The notes: generated from the letters alone by a model not told the origin. A stretch of DNA of 64,000 nucleotides from Saprospiraceae bacterium (GCA_016716185.1 JADJWV010000002.1:1836501-1900500), one strand, 5' to 3'; shown: positions 1-9,800, counted from the stretch's first letter. Translations and numbers: made by a program.

Positions 1-83
1 AAAGAAATTGAATTTCACCTAATCCGAACAAGCTTCTGAAAAATTCGTTCAAAGCAGAAAAGCCTCAAAGCTGATTTAAAGTG

Positions 84-91
84 TAAATTTG
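84..91 (+). promoter_or_regulatory. Bacteroidota-type -7 box for TPR lipoprotein gene
   Basis: TAAATTTG fits the Bacteroidota -7 consensus TAnnTTTG exactly and lies 16 bases before the ATG at 108. No good -33 TTTG is seen about 19 bases further up, so this is a motif match only. Confidence 0.4.
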
Positions 92-107
92 CCGGAAAAT
101 CAATCAA

Positions 108-1007
108 ATGCGATACTTCATCTTCATTTGTCTAAGTGCAGTGCTGCTGACTGGCTGCAAACAAAACAAAGATTACGACCGAAAGGCTTTGGCCGAACTC
201 GAGAAAAACTTTGAGAGCAATCCTGTGGATTCCACTTATGATAAACTGCTCACTTCCTATCTCGAAATCATGCAGGAGCATAAAGATAATAAAGCGATTG
301 TCGAGGAAATCTTGTACAAGGCATCACAAGCGAGCAAAAAGATGGATAACTGCCGTCAAATGGTCATTTTTCTGAATAATCTGATCAAAAACCACTACGA
401 ACGCCAGGATACCCCTGACAATCTCGCTGAAATGATCAGATGCCTCCGCAAAATTGACAAAGCCTATGCTGCAGACATTCTTGCCATTTGTTTTGGAGAA
501 GCATATCCCAATCATCCGTCCAAAGTAGAGCTCATGGCAGGGCTTCAGCGGCAGCAATCTGCTACCGAATTTCTTGCAGAATTGGCAAAATCTATGTTTC
601 CGGACACAGGCAGTTATAACAAGGATGTTGCATTTAATTATGTCGATGCCTGTGAAGCCTATGCACTGGTTCTCCCCCACTCTGAAAAATCACCTGAATT
701 TTTATTCAGTGCTGCACAAACCGCCAAACTGCTACAAACTTATGACAAGTGCATCAGCATTTTCGACTGGATCATTGAAAAGTATCCGACTCACCCCAAA
801 GCAGAGAATGCAAGTTTTATGAAAGCTTTTCTTTTTGACAACGATCTGAAAGATACAGCCGTAGCCAGAAAATTTTATGTTGAATTTATCTCGAAATATC
901 CTAAAAGTGAGTTTGTCGATGATGCCCAGATATTAATTCAGAATCTGGGTAAGTCTGAGGAGGAAATCCTGGAAGAAATACAGCGGAAGAATCAGGGGGC
1001 GCAATAA
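108..1007 (+). CDS. TPR-type outer-membrane lipoprotein
   Basis: A 299-residue lipoprotein of unknown specific function. The N-terminus is a signal peptide ending in the lipobox LLTGC (Cys17), so it should be lipid-anchored in the envelope. The rest is alpha-helical, with TPR-like helix pairs clearest at about residues 190-265 (pattern KYPTHPKAENASFMKAFLF and then FYVEFISKYPKSEFVDDA), which resembles the tail of BamD/YbgF-type proteins. Such repeats usually hold partner proteins. The gene is alone on the plus strand and converges with the gene ending at 1187. BamD itself is possible but the protein lacks an obvious full five-TPR layout, so I do not assign it. Confidence 0.75.
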   Translation: MRYFIFICLSAVLLTGCKQNKDYDRKALAELEKNFESNPVDSTYDKLLTSYLEIMQEHKDNKAIVEEILYKASQASKKMDNCRQMVIFLNNLIKNHYERQDTPDNLAEMIRCLRKIDKAYAADILAICFGEAYPNHPSKVELMAGLQRQQSATEFLAELAKSMFPDTGSYNKDVAFNYVDACEAYALVLPHSEKSPEFLFSAAQTAKLLQTYDKCISIFDWIIEKYPTHPKAENASFMKAFLFDNDLKDTAVARKFYVEFISKYPKSEFVDDAQILIQNLGKSEEEILEEIQRKNQGAQ

Positions 1008-1210
1008 GCTGAAAGCGAAAAGCAGGAAGCTAAAAGAGTTAAGCTTTGCCATTCTATTATGTTCTTTCTTAAATTGGATAAATTTTCAATAACATTTGTA
1101 GATTTTATTAAAATTTTATTCAACCAAGTCCTGATGCCGTTAAATTATCAAAATGGAATCTCTTCTATCAAAACATTTCAGAGCTTTCAGCTTTCCGCTT
1201 TAAGCTTTAT
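1007..1210. repeat. GAAAGC-rich short repeats in inverted orientation at a convergent gene pair
   Basis: Directly after the stop codon of the plus-strand gene (1008-1037) lies a run of GAAAGC-like units (GCTGAAAGCGAAAAGCAGGA and so on). On the minus strand, at 1183-1210, a similar run (AAAGCGGAAAGCTGAAAGC) covers the last codons and stop of the opposing gene. The two copies face each other, each at the 3' end of its gene. The region between is AT-rich with no gene. Confidence 0.5.
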
Positions 1211-1693
1211 GCTATCTACAAACCTCCTCTGCCAGCTATCTTTCAGCGGCTTGAGCCAGGATTTTTGAAAACTAAGTTTATCCGCAACCAAGGTGTCAAA
1301 AAATAAAGTTTCGAGGTTGATCTTGCCGGTTTCAAAAGCAGATTGAAGTTCATTGAGGGGGATAGACGATAATTCATTGTCCGCTAAATAATAAAGATAT
1401 TGTCTGTTCAGAAAATCAATCCCAAGGGATTGTCCTAAATTTCGAACAAACTGAACGGAGCCATCGATGCTGCAGCCACCAGGTTTGTTGCCGGTCTCAT
1501 CAACAATAAAAACAATAAAGTATCCATGCAACAGTCCACCGGTCGCTTTAACAGCCATTTGATGGCTGCTCCAGTTTTTAGCATAAAGAAATACCTGATC
1601 GTTGACGCTCGAAACCAGATCTTCGGGTACAGCTTTGTCTGCGGCATAAATCCAAATCCGCGAATGATCAGGAAAACTCAGGAGATCCATCAT
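1187..1693 (-). CDS. conserved Bacteroidota protein often named ABC transporter ATPase
   Basis: A 168-residue soluble protein without signal peptide. It belongs by pattern (opening SFPDHSRIWIYAADK, then a GGCSIDGSVQFVR segment at about residues 72-84) to a small Bacteroidota family that databases frequently call ABC transporter ATPase. The protein has no Walker A, Walker B or ABC signature, so that name is not supported. Its ATG overlaps the stop of the upstream CCG-domain gene (ATGA), and it closes a three-gene minus-strand operon with two Fe-S proteins, suggesting a role linked to that redox module. The last eight residues are encoded inside a GAAAGC-type repeat, so the original C-terminus may have been altered. 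Function unknown. Confidence 0.7.
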   Translation of the reverse strand: MMDLLSFPDHSRIWIYAADKAVPEDLVSSVNDQVFLYAKNWSSHQMAVKATGGLLHGYFIVFIVDETGNKPGGCSIDGSVQFVRNLGQSLGIDFLNRQYLYYLADNELSSIPLNELQSAFETGKINLETLFFDTLVADKLSFQKSWLKPLKDSWQRRFVDSIKLKAES

Positions 1694-2466
1694 GCTTTCA
1701 TATTTTGAAGTACCAATTCTGCAAGATCGTAAACCATCACGCGCTCCTGTTGGTCTTTAGCTTTTACACCATCGCTAAGCATCGTAAGGCAAAACGGACA
1801 ATTGGAAACAATCTTATCAGTTCCGTTGGCCAACAATTCTTCTGTTCGTTCAATGTTGATCCTTTTTTCTCCGGGTTCGTCTTCCTTAAACATTTGTGCA
1901 CCTCCGGCACCACAACAGAGTCCGTTTGTTCTTGACCTTTTCAATTCTTTGATCTCTATTTTTAATTCCCGGATCACATTACGGGGAGCCTCGTAGATTC
2001 CATTTACCCTCCCTAAATAACATGAATCGTGATAACTAACTGTCGTTTGCCCGATGGGGTCAATGGAAATAATTTTGCCTTCCAGGATCAACTGGTCTAA
2101 AAACTGACTGTAGTGTAAGACTTCGTATTGACCTCCCAAATCCGGGTACTCATTTTTCAAAGTATTGAAACAATGGGGACAAGTACAGACGATTTTTTTT
2201 ACCTGGTAAGAATTCAGCGTTTCAATATTCTGCAAAGCCAGCATCTGAAATAAAAATTCGTTGCCAGCACGTCTGGCTGGATCACCCGTACATTTTTCTT
2301 CATCGCCTAATATCGCGTAGGAATAATGGATGCGGTTTAATATTTCGCAAAACGCCTGCGTTACTTTTTGTGCTCTGGCATCGTAACTTCCTGCACAACC
2401 CACCCAAAAGAGGATGTCAGGTGTTTCACCACGAGCCAATACTTCACTAAGAATTGGAACTTTCAT
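1690..2466 (-). CDS. CCG-domain (heterodisulfide reductase B-like) Fe-S protein
   Basis: A 258-residue cytoplasmic protein with two CCG-type cysteine modules like HdrB and GlpC. Visible ligands include Cys24 and CTCPHC (94-99) in the first module, and HDSC (146-149), CCG (184-186) and CPFC (223-226) in the second. CCG modules hold non-cubane or 4Fe-4S clusters and take part in two-electron redox steps. It starts one base after the stop of the membrane ferredoxin-type gene upstream and overlaps the small gene downstream. Together with the upstream protein it reproduces, as two chains, the domain order of EtfD-type proteins (membrane helices, two ferredoxin clusters, two CCG domains). Exact partner is inferred. 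Confidence 0.85.
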   Translation of the reverse strand: MKVPILSEVLARGETPDILFWVGCAGSYDARAQKVTQAFCEILNRIHYSYAILGDEEKCTGDPARRAGNEFLFQMLALQNIETLNSYQVKKIVCTCPHCFNTLKNEYPDLGGQYEVLHYSQFLDQLILEGKIISIDPIGQTTVSYHDSCYLGRVNGIYEAPRNVIRELKIEIKELKRSRTNGLCCGAGGAQMFKEDEPGEKRINIERTEELLANGTDKIVSNCPFCLTMLSDGVKAKDQQERVMVYDLAELVLQNMKA

Positions 2467-2467
2467 A

Positions 2468-3781
2468 TCAGCTGTTTTGTGACCATTGAGTTCGTGAATC
2501 GGTCATTGCCCAAACACATTGGTTGGTTTCAAGGCTATTGAATACAGGCAACCATTCCGGAGGTCCGCCACTGTTCATCAATATATCATATCTCCGCAAC
2601 TCAAGTATGGGTTGCAGGGGGTTGATCAATACCGGACAGGCTTCTACACAAGCATTGCAACTGGTGCAGGCATAAATTTCTTCTTTTGATATACGATCGA
2701 ATAAGGATTTGCCGTCCGTTATTTCAATTTCACCGTTTTCCGCTTTTTGAAACGCTGATTTTTTAACCAGCTCCTCGCTCCGGTCGCGAATATCCATCAT
2801 AATTTTTCGAGGACTCAATTTTTTACCGGTCAGATTTGCAGGACAGACTGCTGTACATCGACCACATTCTGTGCAAGAAAAAGCCTGTAAAATATTTCTC
2901 CAACCCATCTGATGAATATCAGAAGCACCAAAATATCCTTTACTTTCTTCTGTAGCGACTGCTTCCAAACCGAACATACCTCTAACTTCATTTTGTATTT
3001 CGGGAATGTTTTTCATACGACCCCGTTCATTTGTGTCGGCGAAATAACTGTTGGGGAATGCTAAAAATATATGAAGATGTTTGGAATAAGGAAGATAAAC
3101 AATAAACCCAAAAATGACAAGTACGTGCAACCACCAGAAAAACCTTTCAGAAAAAACTGCAATGTCCTGCAATGAACTCTCAAATAATGGCAATGTAAAT
3201 TGCGAGGATAAATAAAATCGCCCACCATCCGGATATATATCGGGCTGTTGGATCTGGAGATATTGATACGCACCATTCATCATCATGATGCTTACAATCA
3301 GCACAATTTCTCCCAGCAGGATCATATTCGCATCTTTGAAAGGCCAGCCCTTTAATTCAGCTGATTGAAATCGTCTGACTTTGGATACATTTCTTCTCCA
3401 AAGGAAAATAATAGTTGCTATCAAAGCAAGTATGGACAGCCATTCGATTGTATTGATAAGTAAAGGATATAAAAAACCAATTTTGTTTGCGAAAAAACGG
3501 TGATTTCCGCTTACACCATCAACCAGAATTTCAATCGTTTCAATTTGGGTAAAAATAAAAGCCAGATAAATAAAAGCATGAAAGATGCCGGAGACCGGTT
3601 TTGCAAACATTTTCCGCTGACCCAACGCAAAAAGCAGCATATTTTTCCAGCGGGATGCTGCAGCTCCTGATATATTTTCACTCTGACCAAGTTGGATGGC
3701 CAACCAGATTTGCCGGTATTTTGAAAAGGAAAAATAAACGACAACGGCCAAAACCGTTAAAAATGCTAAAGCCTGAATCAT
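2468..3781 (-). CDS. membrane-bound ferredoxin-type Fe-S oxidoreductase subunit
   Basis: A 437-residue protein with an N-terminal membrane part of five or six helices (about residues 1-20, 60-85, 101-128, 150-170, 213-240), similar to NarI-like heme b domains. Histidines such as His68, His219 and His235 could be heme ligands. The C-terminal half carries two 4Fe-4S ferredoxin motifs: CTECGRCTAVCP (303-314) and CTSCNACVEACP (372-383). The likely role is electron transfer between a soluble donor and the quinone pool. The CCG-domain gene follows within one base, so the two products probably form one complex. It resembles the first two thirds of mycobacterial EtfD, the ETF:menaquinone oxidoreductase. 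Substrate is inferred. Confidence 0.85.
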   Translation of the reverse strand: MIQALAFLTVLAVVVYFSFSKYRQIWLAIQLGQSENISGAAASRWKNMLLFALGQRKMFAKPVSGIFHAFIYLAFIFTQIETIEILVDGVSGNHRFFANKIGFLYPLLINTIEWLSILALIATIIFLWRRNVSKVRRFQSAELKGWPFKDANMILLGEIVLIVSIMMMNGAYQYLQIQQPDIYPDGGRFYLSSQFTLPLFESSLQDIAVFSERFFWWLHVLVIFGFIVYLPYSKHLHIFLAFPNSYFADTNERGRMKNIPEIQNEVRGMFGLEAVATEESKGYFGASDIHQMGWRNILQAFSCTECGRCTAVCPANLTGKKLSPRKIMMDIRDRSEELVKKSAFQKAENGEIEITDGKSLFDRISKEEIYACTSCNACVEACPVLINPLQPILELRRYDILMNSGGPPEWLPVFNSLETNQCVWAMTDSRTQWSQNS

Positions 3782-3842
3782 ATTTCTGTATACAAATTCA
3801 TATAAATATTAGATTTTTGTACCCTCATCAGGGCTTAAAAAT

Positions 3843-4337
3843 ATGATTATTCTCGAGAAACAGCAAATTCAACAAAAAATCAAACGAATGGCCATGGAAA
3901 TCTATGAACGCCATTCAAACGACAAAGAGATTGTTATGATTGGAATTCATGCTAAGGGTGCATTACTTGCAGACGAGATCTGCAAAGAGTTAAAGAAATT
4001 AAGTCCTTTGATCTGTACACAAGCTTCTTTACATCTAAATAAACTGAAACCGACCACAGAACCCATAACGCTAAGTGTAAACATTTCGGTTCTAAAAAAT
4101 AAACCCCTCATTGTTGTCGATGACGTGGCCAATTCGGGCAAAACCATGTTTTATGCTCTTGGAAGTTTGTTGGGTTCAACTCCACATTCCATTGAAACAG
4201 CAGTGCTCGTTGAACGTTTGCATAAGCGATTTCCGGTGGAAATCAGTTTTGTCGGTATAAAACTGGCAACAACGATCAAAGAACATATTGAAGTCAGCCT
4301 TCAGGCTGAAGAGGATTGGATGGTTGAGCTTAGTTAG
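3843..4337 (+). CDS. PyrR-like phosphoribosyltransferase family protein
   Basis: A 164-residue type I phosphoribosyltransferase. The PRPP-binding loop VVDDVANSGKT lies at residues 91-101 and fits the PyrR/UPRT pattern of two acidic residues followed by SGKT. The N-terminal strand (IVMIGIHAKGALLADEI) and the C-terminal hood also fit PyrR. PyrR proteins regulate pyrimidine genes by RNA binding and may have uracil phosphoribosyltransferase activity, but there is no pyrimidine gene nearby here, so a generic PRTase is the safe call. It stands alone between divergent and convergent neighbours, and its stop overlaps that of the patatin gene by four bases. Confidence 0.8.
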   Translation: MIILEKQQIQQKIKRMAMEIYERHSNDKEIVMIGIHAKGALLADEICKELKKLSPLICTQASLHLNKLKPTTEPITLSVNISVLKNKPLIVVDDVANSGKTMFYALGSLLGSTPHSIETAVLVERLHKRFPVEISFVGIKLATTIKEHIEVSLQAEEDWMVELS

Positions 4338-5095
4338 TTACTGAACTTGTAGTTTTTCAAAGCTTCGTGAGCAGCATCATATCCCATATCATAAAGCTTT
4401 TGGTAATCTCCCAAAACATATTTCGAAATAGCCGAAATTTCATTGGATTCAATTAAAATATTGCAAAGCTGTTTATGTTCCAGTGTATTGTTGTTGATGT
4501 TCAATTCCAGAACCCTGGAAACTATTTTAAATCCTGAGTTCAATTCTACGGAAGGAACAGATACCACTGGCGTCAGGCTGGAACCAATTAATAAGTCGCA
4601 TTGCTGCCTGATAATGGAAGCCGGTAAATTCATCAGAATCCCGCCGTCGAGATAAAGATCGGCTCCCATTTGTACCGGTTTAAAAAGCATGGGCACGGAA
4701 CAAGAAGCCAGGATGGGATCGATCAGATTTCCTGAGCTAAAAACTTCCAGTTTTCCTTTCGAGATATTTGTTGCTGTCACGTAACACGGAAAGTTCATGT
4801 CCTCAAAATTTTCTTTGAGAAGGTGTTGTTGAAGAATTTCCCGAATGTACTCCATTCCAATCAATCCTCCGGAAGGTAATTGTGGTTTAAAAAACTTGAA
4901 CCATCTGGCTTCAGCAGCGATTTTAAAAATAGTTTCAGCAGATAACCCGGATGCATAGAGAATTCCTATCAACGCACCTACGCTGCTGCCCGAAAGGATA
5001 TCTGGTACTAACTTTTTTTCCTCCAGCGCCTTGAGGACACCAATGTGATAAATGCCCCGGGCTCCCCCACCCGACAATGCAAGTCCAACTTGCAT
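4334..5095 (-). CDS. patatin-like phospholipase
   Basis: A 253-residue patatin-family lipid acyl hydrolase. The oxyanion loop GGGARG is at residues 9-14, the nucleophile elbow GSSVG at 36-40 (Ser38), and the catalytic aspartate sits in a DGG motif near residue 150, completing the Ser-Asp dyad. No signal peptide is present, so it acts in the cytoplasm, in contrast to larger Bacteroidota patatins fused to BamA-like barrels. I chose the ATG at 5095 because family members begin only a few residues before the GGGxRG loop; a longer reading frame extends to 5143 but would run into the preceding gene. It follows the lamin-tail gene by seven bases. Confidence 0.9.
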   Translation of the reverse strand: MQVGLALSGGGARGIYHIGVLKALEEKKLVPDILSGSSVGALIGILYASGLSAETIFKIAAEARWFKFFKPQLPSGGLIGMEYIREILQQHLLKENFEDMNFPCYVTATNISKGKLEVFSSGNLIDPILASCSVPMLFKPVQMGADLYLDGGILMNLPASIIRQQCDLLIGSSLTPVVSVPSVELNSGFKIVSRVLELNINNNTLEHKQLCNILIESNEISAISKYVLGDYQKLYDMGYDAAHEALKNYKFSN

Positions 5096-5102
5096 CTTAT
5101 TT

Positions 5103-6779
5103 TTATATTTTAATAAATTTAGCCTGGAAGGATTTAGTTCCAATCAATTGGATCCAATAAATTCCGGGATCCATATCCAACTCCACACTATGAGTAAATT
5201 TTTGACTCATAACTTGCTTTCCATTCACGTCCGTGATCTTGATCCGGGTAAATGGTACATCTGATGTGATATAAATCATATCATGTGCAACCGTAGGAAA
5301 AATATAAATCTCCTTAGGATTAATATCAGCATTTTTGGTAACCAGTTCTATATCGGACAAATACCTCGGCATAATTTGATAATTATCAAAATAGGGGCTG
5401 GAGGCATCAAACTGAGACCCAATACCGGTCACATTGAATTTTCCGGAGGGCGGCATAGTACCATGAATGTTCACATCGTTATCGATGCGGAGATCAAATT
5501 CTCTGTTGCCATCCGTAATTTTTGCGGTAAAACCAAGCGGATTGTTTGTCCATGTCATAGGATCTACCAGTTCGACATTTTTAATCTGTATAAGTTGAGA
5601 TTCCGTAGTTTCGTCGAGTAAGTTGACAATTGTGGGCAACACAAGTGCAGCACCCGTTGAAAGAAGCTTGAGACTATCCAGATTAATTTGAGCCAAACCG
5701 TTGAATTGTGTTGCTAAACCCTTAATGCGAACCACATCACCTTCATTGACGGTGTAATTTAAATTTCCGCTTGAAAGGAAAACACCAATACCATCATTGG
5801 CATTGTCGATAATGGTAAATTGCAATCCGGCCGGCCTCAGATTGACTCCATAGACCGTACCCTCAACCGTACATCTTTTATCTACTGAATCGATGACGCC
5901 ATTGGCATTGGTAGTTCTAAGCAAGGCTATAGGAATATCGGGATAATTGACATCTTTATTCTTTACCCTTACCACACCTGTCATACCGGAAGGCCCATGG
6001 ATGTCGCATTGGTATTCATAAGTACCTGCGGTATTAAATTGATGAATGAATGACCAGTTCCCTGATGCAGGTGGTCCGCTGTAAAAAGATTCTGGATTAT
6101 CCCGGAAAATCGATTGGTCGCCATTAACATTATGCAGTCCACCTCCATTGATCCATTCTACCTGTTCCCCGACATAAATGCTGATATCGTTTGGAATAAA
6201 AGAAGAAGCCATTAAATTCACGGTATGGTCGGCACATGCTACCTGATTGGCATTACCCGGAGAACCCAGGACAATTTTGGCATTTACTTCTTGCTGGGTA
6301 TTACTTACAGAAGCTCTCCAATAAACTTGCATGGAGTTATCGGCCGTGACCCTGCAAAGTTCGAGACTGGCACCGTTGCCATTGGTGCTGCTGCTCCATG
6401 AACTGAAGTAATGTACACTATCGACAAAATTACCAGCAGCATCCAACAGTGTAATCACTTCATCTGTATTTCTCAATCCACCTGATACCCATTCCAGACC
6501 TTTTATCTGAAAGATGGAATCCAGACGAACACTATCTACACAGACTACGATGTACGAACCAGCTTGTAAAACCGTATCTGGAAAAGTAAAAACTACAGCA
6601 TCCGGGATCTTGTAATCATTAATATTAACTGAATTATTACCAGCATTGTAAAACTCAATATATTCCAGAAAATCGGTTCCGCTTTCCGGAGGATTGTACA
6701 TGATTTCTGAAATGACTATTTGCGAATAATTGAGTTGTGTCATTCCAATAACAAAAAGAATGGAAAGTAGATTCTTCAT
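5103..6779 (-). CDS. secreted lamin-tail / cupredoxin surface protein with T9SS sorting domain
   Basis: A 558-residue secreted protein. After a signal peptide (1-20) comes a lamin-tail domain (about 21-175: VISEIMYNP, FLEYIEFYN). A cupredoxin-like domain follows at about 185-275 with all four expected type 1 copper ligands: His216, Cys258, His261 and Met266 (YQCDIHGPSGM). Then an OB-fold-like segment (about 290-400) and a T9SS type A sorting region at the C-terminus (TSDVPFTRIKITDVNGK, ending FIKI). It should be exported by Sec and then through T9SS to the cell surface. The ATG at 6779 is preferred because an upstream TTG would force translation through a strong terminator hairpin. Role of the copper site is unknown. 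Confidence 0.85.
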   Translation of the reverse strand: MKNLLSILFVIGMTQLNYSQIVISEIMYNPPESGTDFLEYIEFYNAGNNSVNINDYKIPDAVVFTFPDTVLQAGSYIVVCVDSVRLDSIFQIKGLEWVSGGLRNTDEVITLLDAAGNFVDSVHYFSSWSSSTNGNGASLELCRVTADNSMQVYWRASVSNTQQEVNAKIVLGSPGNANQVACADHTVNLMASSFIPNDISIYVGEQVEWINGGGLHNVNGDQSIFRDNPESFYSGPPASGNWSFIHQFNTAGTYEYQCDIHGPSGMTGVVRVKNKDVNYPDIPIALLRTTNANGVIDSVDKRCTVEGTVYGVNLRPAGLQFTIIDNANDGIGVFLSSGNLNYTVNEGDVVRIKGLATQFNGLAQINLDSLKLLSTGAALVLPTIVNLLDETTESQLIQIKNVELVDPMTWTNNPLGFTAKITDGNREFDLRIDNDVNIHGTMPPSGKFNVTGIGSQFDASSPYFDNYQIMPRYLSDIELVTKNADINPKEIYIFPTVAHDMIYITSDVPFTRIKITDVNGKQVMSQKFTHSVELDMDPGIYWIQLIGTKSFQAKFIKI

Positions 6780-6840
6780 ACCATGTATTTTTCTCAAAGA
6801 TAAAAAGAGTCTGTTAAAATGCTGTATCCTGAATATTATA

Positions 6841-6872
6841 ATAAAGGCCTTGCTGTAGAGCAAGGCCTTTAT
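6841..6872 (-). terminator. strong hairpin terminator after the TonB-dependent receptor gene
   Basis: A perfect 14-bp inverted repeat (6841-6854 with 6859-6872, four-base loop GTAG). On the minus strand it follows the stop at 6893 by about 20 bases and is followed by an AT-rich tract, as expected for a terminator of the upstream receptor gene. It also separates that gene from the lamin-tail gene. Confidence 0.8.
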
Positions 6873-6892
6873 GAGATCTTTATGAATTTTTC

Positions 6893-9800
6893 CTAGAAAA
6901 AATAGCGTGCACCCAGACGCATTTCCCAGCGGGATGATCCGTTGAGTATATCCAGACTTGCTTTACCACTCTCAGAACCTCCTCTATAAGTAAAAGTTGG
7001 TTTTGTAACCAGGTTGTTGTTATTCGCATCAGCAACCAGTTTTTCAAAAGTCATCAATTGGTAGTTGTTGAAATCATTTCCAGGCACGGTATACCTTACG
7101 CCCCAATCTGAATTGATCAAATTAGCAAGGTTGAAAATGTCTGCAGAAATCTGGAGGGTATGTCTTTTACCGTTTACAAACAGTGAGAAATCTTGTTTAA
7201 TTGCAAGATCGAGATAACTGGTATAAGGCATCCAGTTGCTGTTCTTTTCAGCATACTTGCCTCTGTTTGCACTTAAATAACTGTCTGAAGATATAAACGC
7301 ATCCAATTTTGCCCATTGTTCTGCAGCGGTTACTGTTTTACCTGAAACAGTATAATCCACTAAATTAATTTCTGAAATGTCTTTTGGAATATAAATAAGG
7401 CTTCGGTTTCTGCTTGTACTTCCCACTTCATTATTGACATTTTGGCCACTGGTACCTCCTATCACATAGGAATATGGTGATCCGGTTTTTCCTTCGTAAA
7501 ACAAGCTGATCGTGGTTGCAACATGTTTGCTTCCAAACCAGTTGAATTTATAGGATAAACTCGAAATCAGACGATGTCCGGCTGCATAATCTGCCCGTCC
7601 AAAAGTAGGTGTATTTCTTCCATCTACACTTATTTGACCTCTCCATTGTGAAGAGTTTTGAGAAGAAGTAGCATCCATTAGAGAATTAGCATCTCCATAG
7701 GTGTAAGCAAGCAATGCATTCAAACCGAAACTAAAATTCTTTGCCAAAGATGCAGTTATGGTATAAGCATCTCCTTCATCTGTATTACTGGCTACATAAA
7801 CTGCACTGTATGTGGGTTCAATGGACTTTCTGGTATGGTACAATCTGTTGTCGGCCGAACTGGTCCACCGGAATGCTCCGTTTTCGTCGTTGTTAATTTG
7901 CGTATAGACCACGTTGTTGGTAATTTTGGTATAAACTCCTTCAAGTGAAAAGTTAATTCCTTGAGGAAGTTTAAGATCCAATCCCAGGTTTCCTTTGAGC
8001 ACCTGAGGATATTTAAAATCTTTTACAAACAAATCATACTGTCCTGATGGAACTTTAAAGTTGGGATTGGAATATTGGTTATTGACATCTGACCTGAAAA
8101 TTGCTCCGCCAGGAATATCTGACTGTGTAACACGCCCTAATGTAAGCCCGTTATTGGTATAGATGGAACCTGGCCAAACAAACGGAATACGGCTCGTAAA
8201 CAAGCCTACACCCCCACGAATGATGGTCTTTTTATTGTTGTTTACATCGTAAAGGAAACCTACTCTTGGAGAAAACATAAGTTGTCCGTCCGGGACTTTT
8301 CCACTTTCGACTTCGTTTGCCAAATCGCTTTGTGCTTTCAACTTTGGCAAGGCAGTATTATTAAAAAATGTATCAACAGCAGGATCGGTAGTCATAACGG
8401 GCATATCCAACCTTAAGCCAGCAGTGATCTTTAGTTTATCATTAATTTCCCAATCGTCCTGGACATACAATCCCAATTGCATGGCTTTAAAGATACCCGC
8501 TGCTTTAGAACCGTCACCGGTAAGGCTGTCGACAAGCGAATAACTTCTTACATAGGATCTTGCAGGCAAATCATTTAAAAACCCACTTAAAGAATCATAT
8601 GTATAGGTACCATAATTTTGGCCTATAAAGATATTATACATGTCGTAAAATTCATTGTGCGTTCCAATCGTAATGGTGTGCGCACCATTGTAAATTTTAA
8701 AGTTGTCAGTAATTGTGAAAATATCCTGATTTAACTCATTTGCAGTTGAAAACTCCTCAGAACCAATGCGAATACTGGTATTTCCTCCGTTATTGATTAT
8801 TAAATATGGAAAATCATTACCAATAGGATCTCTGTCGTCCCGTACAGTGGTATAACCGAGAATCAGGTTATTGGAGTACTTGTTTTTAAATCTGGTATTT
8901 AATTCAAGCGCAGTGCTGTTTGTTATTGAAGGAAATAAAATACCTGTATTTTCAAAATTGATCCGCGTGGTCGAACCTGCAGTTCTGTCGAGTTGTTCGC
9001 CTTTTGTATAATTATGGCGAAGCGTCAATCTGTTATTTTCATTTAGGTTGTAATCAATTTTACCAAACAATTTCAATCCATCGAGTTTATCAGAAGTATT
9101 GCCAAAACCACCTGGATCATAACCATACTTTGAAATCAAGGTTTGTCTTAGACTTTCCAGGTCCGCTTTTGTAGATAACCCTAAATAAGTCTCAACATCA
9201 AATGGTGCAGGTGTTTCATCCTTTTGAACCTCCACATTGGCAAAAAAGAAAAGCTTGTCTTTCTGAATGGGCCCTCCTAAAGAAAATCCATAAGTCTTCT
9301 CTTCGTATGGGTTTAATTTCGATCTGGTCAGACCGTATCTATCTGTATAAGTGGTGTTTGATTTGCCGGTAAGGCTTTCATTTTGAACAAAATAATAAGC
9401 AGTACCGGATAAAGTATTGGTACCTGACTTGGTTACAGCATTGATACCGCCTCCGGCAAAGCCACCGTAGGATACATCATAAGGTGATAATACAACCTGT
9501 AGCTGATCGATAATGTCAATCGAAAAAGGGCTGATACCAGTTGAGCCCCCATTTGTACCGGAAGAAGCTAGTCCATAAACATCATTATTTACAGCACCAT
9601 CAATGTATATAGCATTATATCGGTTGTTCATTCCTCCAAAGGAAATTCCATCAGAGTAAGTAGAAGCCTGAGGAGTTAATTTAACAAAATCATCGATGTC
9701 GCGATTGATCGTTGGAATGTTGGCAATTTTTTCAGAAGATATTTGAGTACCGGTACCGGTCATTTCACCCAATGTTCCAACTTTCGCAATTACATCTACG

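Noticed and set aside
1059..1268. Plus-strand reading frame of 69 codons
   Set aside because: Low-complexity translation, overlaps the GAAAGC repeat and the end of the minus-strand gene; no family resemblance.
5103..6863. Longer start for the lamin-tail protein
   Set aside because: The extra codons run through the perfect 14-bp hairpin and hide the signal peptide.
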